Part shown: in pieces, positions 54,433 to 62,215 of the stretch
Position numbering within the stretch: the first letter of the stretch is position 1
Layout of the letters: each line of letters starts with the position of its first letter
From: Wenyingzhuangia marina
GTDB lineage: Bacteria > Bacteroidota > Bacteroidia > Flavobacteriales > Flavobacteriaceae
NCBI RefSeq assembly: GCF_900130035.1
Contig: NZ_FQXQ01000003.1
Coordinates: 62,001-126,000 of the forward strand
Direction: 5' to 3'
DNA: 64,000 nucleotides
Made by a program: the position numbers and the translations under genes
The notes under the pieces: model-generated
Told to the model about the DNA's origin: nothing
Seen by the model: only the letters and a program-made list of their open reading frames with translations
Database searches by the model: none

Positions 54433-55440
54433 CTAATTATTTAAATTGATTCTTGCCATTATAGGATAGTGATCTGATAAATTTACATCATAAGTAGTAA
54501 ATTTGCCAACTTCCATAGTATTATCTGGTAATATAAAATCTATTCTAAATGGAAAGAAATAATGGTAAGATTTACCAAAGTTGATGCCAGCTTCTACAAA
54601 AGCATCTTTTCTGCCTTCCATAATTTCATGATAATTCCATGAAAAAGCAGTATTGTTAAAGTCTCCTGCAACAATAGTTCGGTACTTACAATTTTTAATA
54701 TGCTCTTTTAGTACTTTAATTTGATGAGATTGTTCTTTAAAAACAGACTTAAATCTTTTAACCAAAGCTTCATTGTCTTTATCTCCGTAATGTTCTTTTT
54801 GAGTATCTATTCTAAAAGATTGTAGATGTACATTGTAAACCCTCACAATTTCTTTGTTAATTTTTAAATCAGCATAAATAATATTGTTAGCTGTATTTTT
54901 AAAGTTGATAGCTCCTTTGTTTAATATTTTATATTTACTGTATATGGCAATACCACTAGCGCTAGTTTTGTAAACATATGTATTGGTTATATTAAGACGT
55001 ACATTTTTTTCGTTGGTATATTCTTGGAAAAAAACAATATCAGGATTTTCTTTATTTACAAAATCACAAATATCTTGCTTTATAGTTGGAGATTTTATCC
55101 AATTGTAAACGTTAAAACGTCTTACGTTAAAGGACAAAAGTTTAATGTCACTATCCTTAATAACTTCTTTATTATCTAATACATAAAAATCATGAATATG
55201 TGATAAGCCAATAAGAATTGAAATGGCCGATAATAAAAAATGAAGTTTTAGTTTTACAACCCAAAAAACAACAAAAGTAATATTGATGATTAGTAAAATA
55301 GGATAAGCCAAACTCAATATGGCAATACCAGGGTGTTTCTCGGGATCTATAAAAGGTAAAGCGTAGGTAAACAGTAATAAAATAGAAACAAGACTATTTA
55401 TAAAAAACAGAAACTTGTCAAAAAAGTTCAACTTTTTCAT
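54433..55440 (-). CDS. Membrane-anchored endonuclease/exonuclease/phosphatase family protein
   Basis: 335 aa. Three N-terminal membrane helices (about 9-27, 36-60, 66-82), then an EEP domain: LLSFNVRRFN (Asn), DIVFFQEYTNE (catalytic Glu), VYNVHLQSF, IVAGDFNNTAFS (GDFN) and the C-terminal NLSDHYPIMARI (SDH). The catalytic face is outside the cytoplasm or cytosolic depending on topology; substrates may be phospholipids or nucleotides. 4 nt after the rhomboid gene. Confidence 0.88.
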   Translation of the reverse strand: MKKLNFFDKFLFFINSLVSILLLFTYALPFIDPEKHPGIAILSLAYPILLIINITFVVFWVVKLKLHFLLSAISILIGLSHIHDFYVLDNKEVIKDSDIKLLSFNVRRFNVYNWIKSPTIKQDICDFVNKENPDIVFFQEYTNEKNVRLNITNTYVYKTSASGIAIYSKYKILNKGAINFKNTANNIIYADLKINKEIVRVYNVHLQSFRIDTQKEHYGDKDNEALVKRFKSVFKEQSHQIKVLKEHIKNCKYRTIVAGDFNNTAFSWNYHEIMEGRKDAFVEAGINFGKSYHYFFPFRIDFILPDNTMEVGKFTTYDVNLSDHYPIMARINLNN

Positions 55441-55443
55441 TCC

Positions 55444-56289
55444 TTATTTTTTACCTTGTTGAAATAAAAATTCTTTTTCTTCTTTATTTAAAGAATCGTA
55501 GCCAGATTTGCTTATTTTTTCCAGAATGATATTTATTTTTTGTTGAACCTCACTTGGTGTAGGTGTTGATTTTCTTTTGTTTGTTGATTTGTAACTTGTT
55601 TTTAACGGAGATTTTCTTTTAAAAGTATTTTTAAAAGGGTTAGAAAAAGAAATTTTATTTTGATAATAAATGGCTAAAAAACCATACAAAGCTCCTCCTA
55701 AATGAGCTAAGTGTCCGCCTGCATTTCCATCGGGTAGTTGTACCAAGTCTAAAGCCACAAAAATTAATGCAATCACCCAAAGTTTTACAAATCCAATAAA
55801 TCTTAGTTTTAATTCATAATTTGGCATATAGGTGGTCAATCCAATTAAAATAGCCATAATTCCAGAAGAAGCACCAACCAATGTTGCATTTTGACTTTGT
55901 AGAGCAGGAAAAAAATTATAACTAAAAATAAAAATAAGTCCTCCAAAAACAGTTCCCCACAAATAAAAAGAAAGTAGTTTTTTAGGAATAAAATAATCAA
56001 CAAATAAATTTCCTATGTAGTATAAAAAAATCAAGTTGAATAGCAGATGAATAAACCCACCATGCATAAAACCATAAGTAATTAATGTCCATGGTTTTAT
56101 TAAAAATTCATCAACCGAAGCAGGTAAAGATAGCCAAGTGTAAAAAACATTTCCATTGCTACCAAAAAGCCATCCTAAACTACCCAGTAAATAAGTAACA
56201 ATAAAAACAGCAATGTTTATAAATATGAGTTTTTCAACCACAGACCCATATTCATACTTATGTTTTATTTGTGCAAAAATATTGTTCAT
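55444..56289 (-). CDS. Rhomboid-family intramembrane serine protease (second copy)
   Basis: 281 aa, six-helix rhomboid core plus a basic C-terminal tail (KRKSPLKTSYKSTNKRKS). Elements: WTLITYGFMHGGFIHLLFNL, VGASSGIMAILIGL with the nucleophile Ser in GASS, and GGHLAHLGGALYGFL with the catalytic His. The usual GxSG has Ser in place of the last Gly. Cleaves membrane protein substrates within the lipid bilayer; targets unknown. Follows the other rhomboid gene by 4 nt. Confidence 0.9.
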   Translation of the reverse strand: MNNIFAQIKHKYEYGSVVEKLIFINIAVFIVTYLLGSLGWLFGSNGNVFYTWLSLPASVDEFLIKPWTLITYGFMHGGFIHLLFNLIFLYYIGNLFVDYFIPKKLLSFYLWGTVFGGLIFIFSYNFFPALQSQNATLVGASSGIMAILIGLTTYMPNYELKLRFIGFVKLWVIALIFVALDLVQLPDGNAGGHLAHLGGALYGFLAIYYQNKISFSNPFKNTFKRKSPLKTSYKSTNKRKSTPTPSEVQQKINIILEKISKSGYDSLNKEEKEFLFQQGKK

Positions 56290-56293
56290 AATA

Positions 56294-57037
56294 TTAATAC
56301 ATTCTATATTGATTTTTCTTCCAAATATAAGCCATAATTAGACCAATAACTGCACCACCTACGTGGGCAAAATAAGCGGTGTTTACAGGACTTAATAGAG
56401 GTTGACCAGTAAGTCCAGAAATTAAATCAGCAATTACAATTACAGGAATAAAATATTTTGCTTTTACTGGCAACACAAAGTATAAGTAGATTTCTGAGTT
56501 TGGAAAATACCAAGCATAACCAGCTAACAAACCAAAAATAGCACCAGAGGCTCCTAACATTTGCATGTTGTAAATTCCATATGATTTAGCAATTAGAACA
56601 CCTACATTATTATTAGGTAATTGACTGTATAGTTGTGATTTAGTAAGACTGAATAGTTCGTGAATTTCTTGTTTACTAGACCCCATATTAATTAAAGCAT
56701 CTACAGCACCTGTAAATTCAAAATGACGTTCTAATAAATAAATCAAACTCGCCCCAATCCCAGCAGAAAAGTAAAAGAATAAAAATTTATTCTTTCCAAA
56801 TACCTGTACCATAGGTGTTCCAAAAAAATACAAAGCCAACATGTTAAAAAAGATATGTCCTATGCTACCATGCATAAACATACTTGTGACTAATTGCCAA
56901 GGTTTAAAGTTAGGGTTGTCAAAATAATGCAAGTTAAACATCGCTCCCAAATCTATGTTTTGCATGCTTATAGTAGCAACAAAAAATAAAATATTGATGA
57001 TGATGATATCTTTGATAATATCGGGTACTCTGCTCAT
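56294..57037 (-). CDS. Rhomboid-family intramembrane serine protease (first copy)
   Basis: 247 aa. FKPWQLVTSMFMHGSIGHIFFNMLALY (oxyanion and L1 region), LGASGAIFGLLAGY with nucleophile Ser in an intact GASG, and AYFAHVGGAVIGLIMAYI with catalytic His. A soluble loop of about 60 residues (FTGAVDALINMGSSKQEIHELF) lies between helices. Tandem with the second rhomboid in a mutL-rhomboid-rhomboid-EEP operon. Confidence 0.92.
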   Translation of the reverse strand: MSRVPDIIKDIIIINILFFVATISMQNIDLGAMFNLHYFDNPNFKPWQLVTSMFMHGSIGHIFFNMLALYFFGTPMVQVFGKNKFLFFYFSAGIGASLIYLLERHFEFTGAVDALINMGSSKQEIHELFSLTKSQLYSQLPNNNVGVLIAKSYGIYNMQMLGASGAIFGLLAGYAWYFPNSEIYLYFVLPVKAKYFIPVIVIADLISGLTGQPLLSPVNTAYFAHVGGAVIGLIMAYIWKKNQYRMY

Positions 57038-57041
57038 AATC

Positions 57042-58916
57042 CTAGTCGGTATTAAAAATAATGTCTAGTTTTTTACTATTTACAGAAGTATAAATTTTCT
57101 TTCTAAATGGTGATATATTAGCCTCTTTACAGGCAAATAAATCTTGGATTAAAACTTCTTGTTCTACCTCTGTTAATTTTGTTCCAGTCTTTATGGCTAG
57201 TGTTTTTGCTAATGATTTTGCAATCATATCTAACTGACTAAAACTGTTTTCTTGAATGTCTTCTTGAAAATCTTCTATCAATTGTTCAAAAACCATGCTA
57301 ATCTGACTTTCACTAATAGTCGTTGGAATACCTGACACAATTACATGATCTTTAGACATATCTTCAAACATAAATCCCGTACTTTCTAACTCTTCTTTAA
57401 TGTTTTGTAGAATGTGTAATTCTTGTTTGCTATAACTAATACTAATTGGGAAAAGTAGTTGCTGGCTAGAAGCTTCTTTTACTGTAATGTTAGATAAAAA
57501 GTTTTCGTACAACACTCGTTGATGTGCCAAATGTTGATGCACCAAATAGGTTCCTGTATTTAAATTACATAAAATGTATTTATTTTGAATCTGAAAAGTG
57601 TCTTTTACCAATTTAGTTTCCTTGGTTTCAAATAATTGCGGATTCAATTCATTTTCAACAACAGGAGTATTGGCAATAGATTCTAAACCATTGTATAAAG
57701 TTTCCCAACTTCCTTCATTCTTTTTTGATGAAAAAGATTTACCACCACTAAAACTACTTGTGGTAGATTTTGTTTCTTTTTCTTGAAAAGGGTTAAAGTT
57801 AGATTCCGTTTTAAATGGATTAAAATTAGGGTCTACTTCAATTTTTGGAGTACTAATAGGTTTGTCTTTATAGCTATAAGGCGTTTCTAAATTTTTGTCT
57901 TTGGTAAAATCTAGTGCAGGCATAATGTTATATTGACCCAAACTGTGTTTTACTGCAGCTCGTAATATTTCGTACAATACTTTTTCGTTATCAAATTTCA
58001 CTTCTGTTTTGGTTGGGTGAATATTAATATCGATGGTATTGGTAGGTACTTTTAAATATAAAAAATAACCAGGATGCGTTCCTCTTTCTGTTAATCCTTC
58101 AAAGGCTGCATTGATGGCATGATGCAAATATGGACTTTTGATAAATCGATCATTTACAAAAAAGAATTGTTCTCCACGTTTCTTTTTAGCAAATTCAGGT
58201 TTCATAATAAATCCACTAAGTTTTAAAACATCAGTATCTTCATCAATAGGAATTAACCGTTCATTGGTTTTTCCTCCAAAAATATTGACTACTCGTTGTT
58301 TTAAATTTCCTGCTGGGAGATTAAAAATTTCTGAGTTATTATGATTTAGGATAAAATGAACATCTGCATGTACCAAAGCGACACGTTGAAATTCATCAAT
58401 AATATGTCTGGTTTCTACAGCATCGGATTTTAAAAAATTTCTACGAGCAGGAATGTTAAAAAATAAATTCTTAACAGCTGTGTTGGTTCCAACAGGAGTA
58501 GGGACAATTTCTTGATTGGTAATTTTACTTCCTTCTATTTGGATACAAGTTCCTAGTTCCTCATCAGCTTGTTTGGTTTTCATTTCTATTTGAGCAATAG
58601 CAGCAATAGAAGCCATTGCTTCTCCACGAAAACCTTTGGTCGATAGATTAAATAAATCTTCGGCTTCTCTAATTTTAGAAGTAGCGTGTCTTTCAAAACA
58701 AAGTCTCGCATCCGTTTCAGACATCCCCGTTCCATCATCAATTACTTGAATAAGAGTTTTTCCTGAATCTTTTAAAATTAGGTGTATGTTTTTTGCTCCA
58801 GCATCAATAGCATTTTCTAATAGTTCTTTAACTACGGATGCAGGTCTCTGAACCACCTCACCAGCTGCAATTTGATTGGCAACATGATCAGGTAATAGTT
58901 GAATAATGTCAGACAT
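57042..58916 (-). CDS. mutL: DNA mismatch repair protein MutL
   Basis: 624 aa. N-terminal GHKL ATPase: VVKELLENAIDAGA (motif I), IDDGTGMSE (motif II), TKGFRGEAMASI (lid) and GTNTAVKNLFFNIPARRNFLKS (motif III and following). A Ser/Lys/Phe-rich linker spans about 335-430. The C-terminal dimerisation/endonuclease domain has HQHLAHQRVLYE (460-471) where nicking MutL proteins have DQHA(X)2E(X)4E, so the metal-binding Asp and first Glu are replaced. Links MutS recognition to downstream repair. Confidence 0.95.
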   Translation of the reverse strand: MSDIIQLLPDHVANQIAAGEVVQRPASVVKELLENAIDAGAKNIHLILKDSGKTLIQVIDDGTGMSETDARLCFERHATSKIREAEDLFNLSTKGFRGEAMASIAAIAQIEMKTKQADEELGTCIQIEGSKITNQEIVPTPVGTNTAVKNLFFNIPARRNFLKSDAVETRHIIDEFQRVALVHADVHFILNHNNSEIFNLPAGNLKQRVVNIFGGKTNERLIPIDEDTDVLKLSGFIMKPEFAKKKRGEQFFFVNDRFIKSPYLHHAINAAFEGLTERGTHPGYFLYLKVPTNTIDINIHPTKTEVKFDNEKVLYEILRAAVKHSLGQYNIMPALDFTKDKNLETPYSYKDKPISTPKIEVDPNFNPFKTESNFNPFQEKETKSTTSSFSGGKSFSSKKNEGSWETLYNGLESIANTPVVENELNPQLFETKETKLVKDTFQIQNKYILCNLNTGTYLVHQHLAHQRVLYENFLSNITVKEASSQQLLFPISISYSKQELHILQNIKEELESTGFMFEDMSKDHVIVSGIPTTISESQISMVFEQLIEDFQEDIQENSFSQLDMIAKSLAKTLAIKTGTKLTEVEQEVLIQDLFACKEANISPFRKKIYTSVNSKKLDIIFNTD

Positions 58917-58933
58917 ATTTGTATTAACGAGTC

Positions 58934-59278
58934 TTATTTTTTACCAATAGATATCCATATTGCTTCAACAACTTTAGTGAAGCCTTCTTTGGCATTAATG
59001 ATTTTATCAAAATTGAATAATCCCCAAGTAAATAGTGAAAGAATTAGAACAATCAATAAAAGTCTATAGGTTGAACTTTTGTCGTCAAAAGCAGAAGCCT
59101 TTGATCTTGACCATTCATTTTTTAAGTTGTTTTTAGATAGCGTTACTGTGTGCTCTCCATCATTTTCTCTTTTATAACGTTCTTCTAAAGCCTGTATACG
59201 CTCCTTACGCTCGTCGTAATAACGAGGTTTGTAGTTAAATACATAGTGACCTATGGGTTTGAAAGGGGTTTTAAACAT
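58934..59278 (-). CDS. Conserved membrane-anchored protein beside ribH
   Basis: 114 aa. Basic N-terminus rich in Tyr/Arg (YVFNYKPRYYDERKERIQALEERYKRE), one hydrophobic helix (YRLLLIVLILSLFTWGLF, about 71-88) and a short C-terminus. From memory, homologues next to ribH in flavobacteria are often mislabelled as a riboflavin synthase beta subunit; nothing in the sequence supports that. 17 nt before mutL. Confidence 0.7.
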   Translation of the reverse strand: MFKTPFKPIGHYVFNYKPRYYDERKERIQALEERYKRENDGEHTVTLSKNNLKNEWSRSKASAFDDKSSTYRLLLIVLILSLFTWGLFNFDKIINAKEGFTKVVEAIWISIGKK

Positions 59279-59293
59279 GGCTTATAAAAAAAA

Positions 59294-59330
59294 CATTATT
59301 GTCAAATTTAAGAAAAATTCGACAATAATG
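59294..59330 (-). terminator. ribH terminator
   Basis: Arms 59294-59303 and 59321-59330 (CATTATTGTC / GACAATAATG) extended inward by AATTT / AAATT, followed on the minus strand by a T8 run. Located 20 nt after the ribH stop and 16 nt before the next start. Confidence 0.85.
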
Positions 59331-59349
59331 CTTTGTATTTGGTAGGGGA

Positions 59350-59829
59350 TTAGCGTTTGTTTAAAGCAGCCATTTTAATAGCAGCCACAGCACACTCAAT
59401 TCCTTTGTTTCCTAGTTTACCTCCAGATCTCTCTAGAGATTGTTGTTTTGTATTGTCTGTAAGTACACAGAAAATAGTTGGTGTATTGTATTGTATGTTC
59501 AAGTCTTTAATTCCTTGAGTAACTCCTTCACAAACAAAATCAAAATGTTTTGTTTCTCCTTGAATTACGTTTCCAATAGCAATAATAGCATCTACATTTC
59601 TGCTCTCTAACATTTTTTTACATCCGTAAATTAACTCAAAACTTCCTGGAACTTTCCAAGTAATGATATCTTCTTCGGCAACACCGTTGTCTAATAGAGT
59701 ATCAATTGCTCCTAAAGTTAAATTTTCAGTAATTTCAGGATTCCATTCAGAAGTAACAATTCCAAATCTAAATCCTTTAACGTTAGGTAAGTCTTCTTTA
59801 TCGTATGCTGATAAGTCTGTAGTAGCCAT
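59350..59829 (-). CDS. ribH: 6,7-dimethyl-8-ribityllumazine synthase
   Basis: Penultimate enzyme of riboflavin synthesis: condenses the pyrimidine-dione with dihydroxybutanone phosphate. 159 aa, normal length. Core: FGIVTSEWNPEITENL with the ring-stacking Trp, WKVPGSFELIYG, IAIGNVIQGETKHFDFVCEGVTQGI with the catalytic His in the GETKHF segment, and the terminal GNKGIECAVAAIKM. Forms 60-subunit shells in many bacteria. Alone in this stretch; the other rib genes are elsewhere. Confidence 0.96.
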   Translation of the reverse strand: MATTDLSAYDKEDLPNVKGFRFGIVTSEWNPEITENLTLGAIDTLLDNGVAEEDIITWKVPGSFELIYGCKKMLESRNVDAIIAIGNVIQGETKHFDFVCEGVTQGIKDLNIQYNTPTIFCVLTDNTKQQSLERSGGKLGNKGIECAVAAIKMAALNKR

Positions 59830-59894
59830 GTTTTTTAGTTTATGGTTGTTTGTTGTTAGTTATTAGCTATGAACTAAGAACTAGAAACCAACAA

Positions 59895-60674
59895 CTAATT
59901 ATTAGCGTATTTAGCTTGATTGATGTACAAATCGATGTTTTTTGCTTGAGATGAATTTGGGTAATTTTCCTTTACATTTTCAAATAAATCCTCTGCTTTA
60001 TCAAAGTTTTTTAAAGTCAAAGCAACTTTACCTGCTTTCATTAAGTAAACAGGAGCAATGGCATTATTAGTAGCATTTTCACCAGCCTTAGCAAAATATA
60101 ATAAAGCTTCGTTAAGGTCATTACTAGCCAAAGATGCATCACCAATGCTTCCAGCAACAGTCGCATTTAAAACAGGATCTTTAGTATCTACGTCTTTTAA
60201 ATAATCAATTGCTTTACTGTATTCTTTTAAGTTTAAGTAAGAAATTCCAGCGTAGTATTTAGCTAAATTACCAGCCTCTGTACCAGAGTAGTTTTCAGCG
60301 ATATCAACCAATCCATAATTTCCTTCAGCACCTTCTAAGGCAGTGGTAAATAATGTTTCATCTGTACCAGCAGTTGCTTTTGTAAATTCTTGTTTTGCAA
60401 AAAATAAAGCATCGGCAGCTTCTTTTTCTTTAGGAGCAGCAATAAATTGACTATATCCCATGTATCCAAAAATAATTAATACGGCAGCAATTAATCCAAT
60501 AAACAATGGTTTGCTATTTTTTTCAATCCATTTTTCTGAGATGTTTGCGGTTTCATCTAAAGTATTAAATACCTCGGCAGTAGTACTATGTTCAGTGTTC
60601 CCTGTATTGTCTACAATTACTTCCTCTTCAACTTCATTCGTCTTTTTGTAACCTCTTTTTTGATATGTAGCCAT
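59895..60674 (-). CDS. YfgM-like tetratricopeptide membrane protein
   Basis: 259 aa. Cytosolic N-terminus about 50 residues, one membrane helix (PLFIGLIAAVLIIFGYMGYSQ, about 56-75) and a periplasmic TPR region (EYSKAIDYLKDV, DLNEALLYFAKAGE, NFDKAEDLFENVKENYPNS). Similar to YfgM-type Sec-associated chaperones. Single gene, 65 nt after ribH and divergent from recF. An imperfect inverted repeat (59852-59866 / 59881-59895) follows its stop. Confidence 0.82.
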   Translation of the reverse strand: MATYQKRGYKKTNEVEEEVIVDNTGNTEHSTTAEVFNTLDETANISEKWIEKNSKPLFIGLIAAVLIIFGYMGYSQFIAAPKEKEAADALFFAKQEFTKATAGTDETLFTTALEGAEGNYGLVDIAENYSGTEAGNLAKYYAGISYLNLKEYSKAIDYLKDVDTKDPVLNATVAGSIGDASLASNDLNEALLYFAKAGENATNNAIAPVYLMKAGKVALTLKNFDKAEDLFENVKENYPNSSQAKNIDLYINQAKYANN

Positions 60675-60812
60675 TGAAATATGTTATGTTTTTAATAATT
60701 AATTTAAATCTGAGTTGGACAAAAATAGTTTTTTTAATCGAATATCAAAACACAGGATTCAGCAAAAAAAATGATAAATTGCACTTCCTTTTTTAATAGC
60801 GTAAAAACAAAC

Positions 60813-61895
60813 ATGCATCTTCAGAAATTATCTTTGGTAAATTATAAAAATATCACATCAGAAAACTTTGATTTTGATGCTAAGATTAACTGTTTTATTG
60901 GAAACAATGGAGTAGGGAAAACCAATGTGTTAGATGCAATCTATTATTTGTCTTACACTAAGAGCTATTTTAATGCGGTAGCTACCCAAAATATTAAGCA
61001 CGGCGAAGAGTTTTTTTTGATAGAGGGCGATTATTTGTTAGAAGATGAACGTTTGGAAAAGATTGTTTGTAGTCTTAAAAAAGGAACTAAAAAAATAGTG
61101 AAACGAAACGGAAAATCTTACGAAAAGTTTTCTGATCATATAGGGAATTTTCCTTTGGTGATTATTTCACCATCAGATAGAGATTTGATTATTGAAGGAA
61201 GTGAAACTCGAAGAAAATTTATGGATGGGGTTATTTCTCAACAAGATAATACCTATTTACAAAACTTAGTGAACTACAATAAAATACTAACACAGCGTAA
61301 TGCTTTGTTAAAGTATTTTGCAGCTAATAGAACTTTTGATGCCTTGAATTTAAGTGTTTATAATGAACAATTATTAGAATTGAGTGATTATATTTATGAA
61401 AAACGTGTTTGGTTTTTAAAAGAATTTGCTCCTATTTTTAATGAGTGTTATCAAGAAATAAGCAATTCTAAAGAAGAGGTGGGTTTGTTGTATAAAACAC
61501 AGTTAGATGAAGCTCCTTTGTTAGAGTTGTTTGAACAAAATTTGGGAAAGGATAGAATGCTACAGTATACTTCTGTAGGAATTCATAAAGATGATTTACA
61601 GTTTGAATTGAATGGATATCCTATTAAAAAATTTGGTTCTCAAGGACAGCAAAAATCCTATTTAATAGCTTTAAAATTGGCTCAGTTTGAGTTTATGAAA
61701 CAAGTAACCGGTAAAAAACCAATTCTTTTGTTTGATGATATTTTTGACAAACTTGATGAAAATAGGGTTACACAAGTCATCAACTTGGTAAATAAAGATC
61801 ATTTTGGTCAGATATTTATTACTGATACGCATGGAGATAGAACTGAAAATGTAGTTAAAAGAACAGATCAACCCTATAAAATATTTCACTTGTAA
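60813..61895 (+). CDS. recF: DNA repair/replication protein RecF
   Basis: SMC-like ATPase that with RecO and RecR loads RecA at gaps. 360 aa from Met at 60813 ([14 protein letters not shown], the normal family start); an upstream in-frame ATG at 60771 is less likely. Walker [16 protein letters not shown] (about 30-44), [20 protein letters not shown] (signature motif region), [16 protein letters not shown] (ABC signature) and [13 protein letters not shown] (Walker B and D loop). Overlaps the DUF721 gene by one base. Confidence 0.95.
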   Translation: MHLQKLSLVNYKNITSENFDFDAKINCFIGNNGVGKTNVLDAIYYLSYTKSYFNAVATQNIKHGEEFFLIEGDYLLEDERLEKIVCSLKKGTKKIVKRNGKSYEKFSDHIGNFPLVIISPSDRDLIIEGSETRRKFMDGVISQQDNTYLQNLVNYNKILTQRNALLKYFAANRTFDALNLSVYNEQLLELSDYIYEKRVWFLKEFAPIFNECYQEISNSKEEVGLLYKTQLDEAPLLELFEQNLGKDRMLQYTSVGIHKDDLQFELNGYPIKKFGSQGQQKSYLIALKLAQFEFMKQVTGKKPILLFDDIFDKLDENRVTQVINLVNKDHFGQIFITDTHGDRTENVVKRTDQPYKIFHL

Positions 61896-62215
61896 TGGCT
61901 AAAAAAAGAATAGATCAGCGAACTGTTAGAAATAATGAAGCCAATCCTTTAAGTGATTTGATGAAACATTTTATCAAAGCAAATAATTTAGAGCAAGGGT
62001 TTCAGAAAATTAATGTAGAAGAAGAGTGGGTAAAATTAATGGGACCTGGGGTTAAATCTTATACTGAAAAAATAAGTTTAAAAGGAGGAACGTTAATAGT
62101 TAAAATATCATCAGCAGCTTTAAGAACAGAGTTGAGTTATGGAAAGGAGAAAATCCTAACCATGATGAATGAAGCTCTTGGGGAAGAGTTGATAAAAAAA
62201 GTGATTTTAAATTAA
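61895..62215 (+). CDS. DUF721 (DciA-like) protein
   Basis: 106 aa, basic. The start ATG shares a base with the recF stop (TAATG), so translation is coupled. Sequence NPLSDLMKHFIKANNLEQGFQKINVEEEWVKLMGP then LIVKISSAALRTELSYGKEKIL fits DUF721. Members with this domain (DciA) help load the replicative helicase in bacteria that lack DnaC; a role here is inferred from recF linkage. Convergent with mutS2, with no gap. Confidence 0.88.
   Translation: MAKKRIDQRTVRNNEANPLSDLMKHFIKANNLEQGFQKINVEEEWVKLMGPGVKSYTEKISLKGGTLIVKISSAALRTELSYGKEKILTMMNEALGEELIKKVILN

Noticed and set aside
58934-59278. Riboflavin synthase beta subunit next to ribH
   Set aside because: The sequence is a membrane-anchored basic protein with no lumazine-type fold motifs; the real lumazine synthase is the neighbouring ribH.
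59847-59895. Inverted repeat after the TPR gene as a terminator
   Set aside because: Imperfect arms and no T run; looks like low-complexity sequence made of short TTAGTT/AACTAA words.
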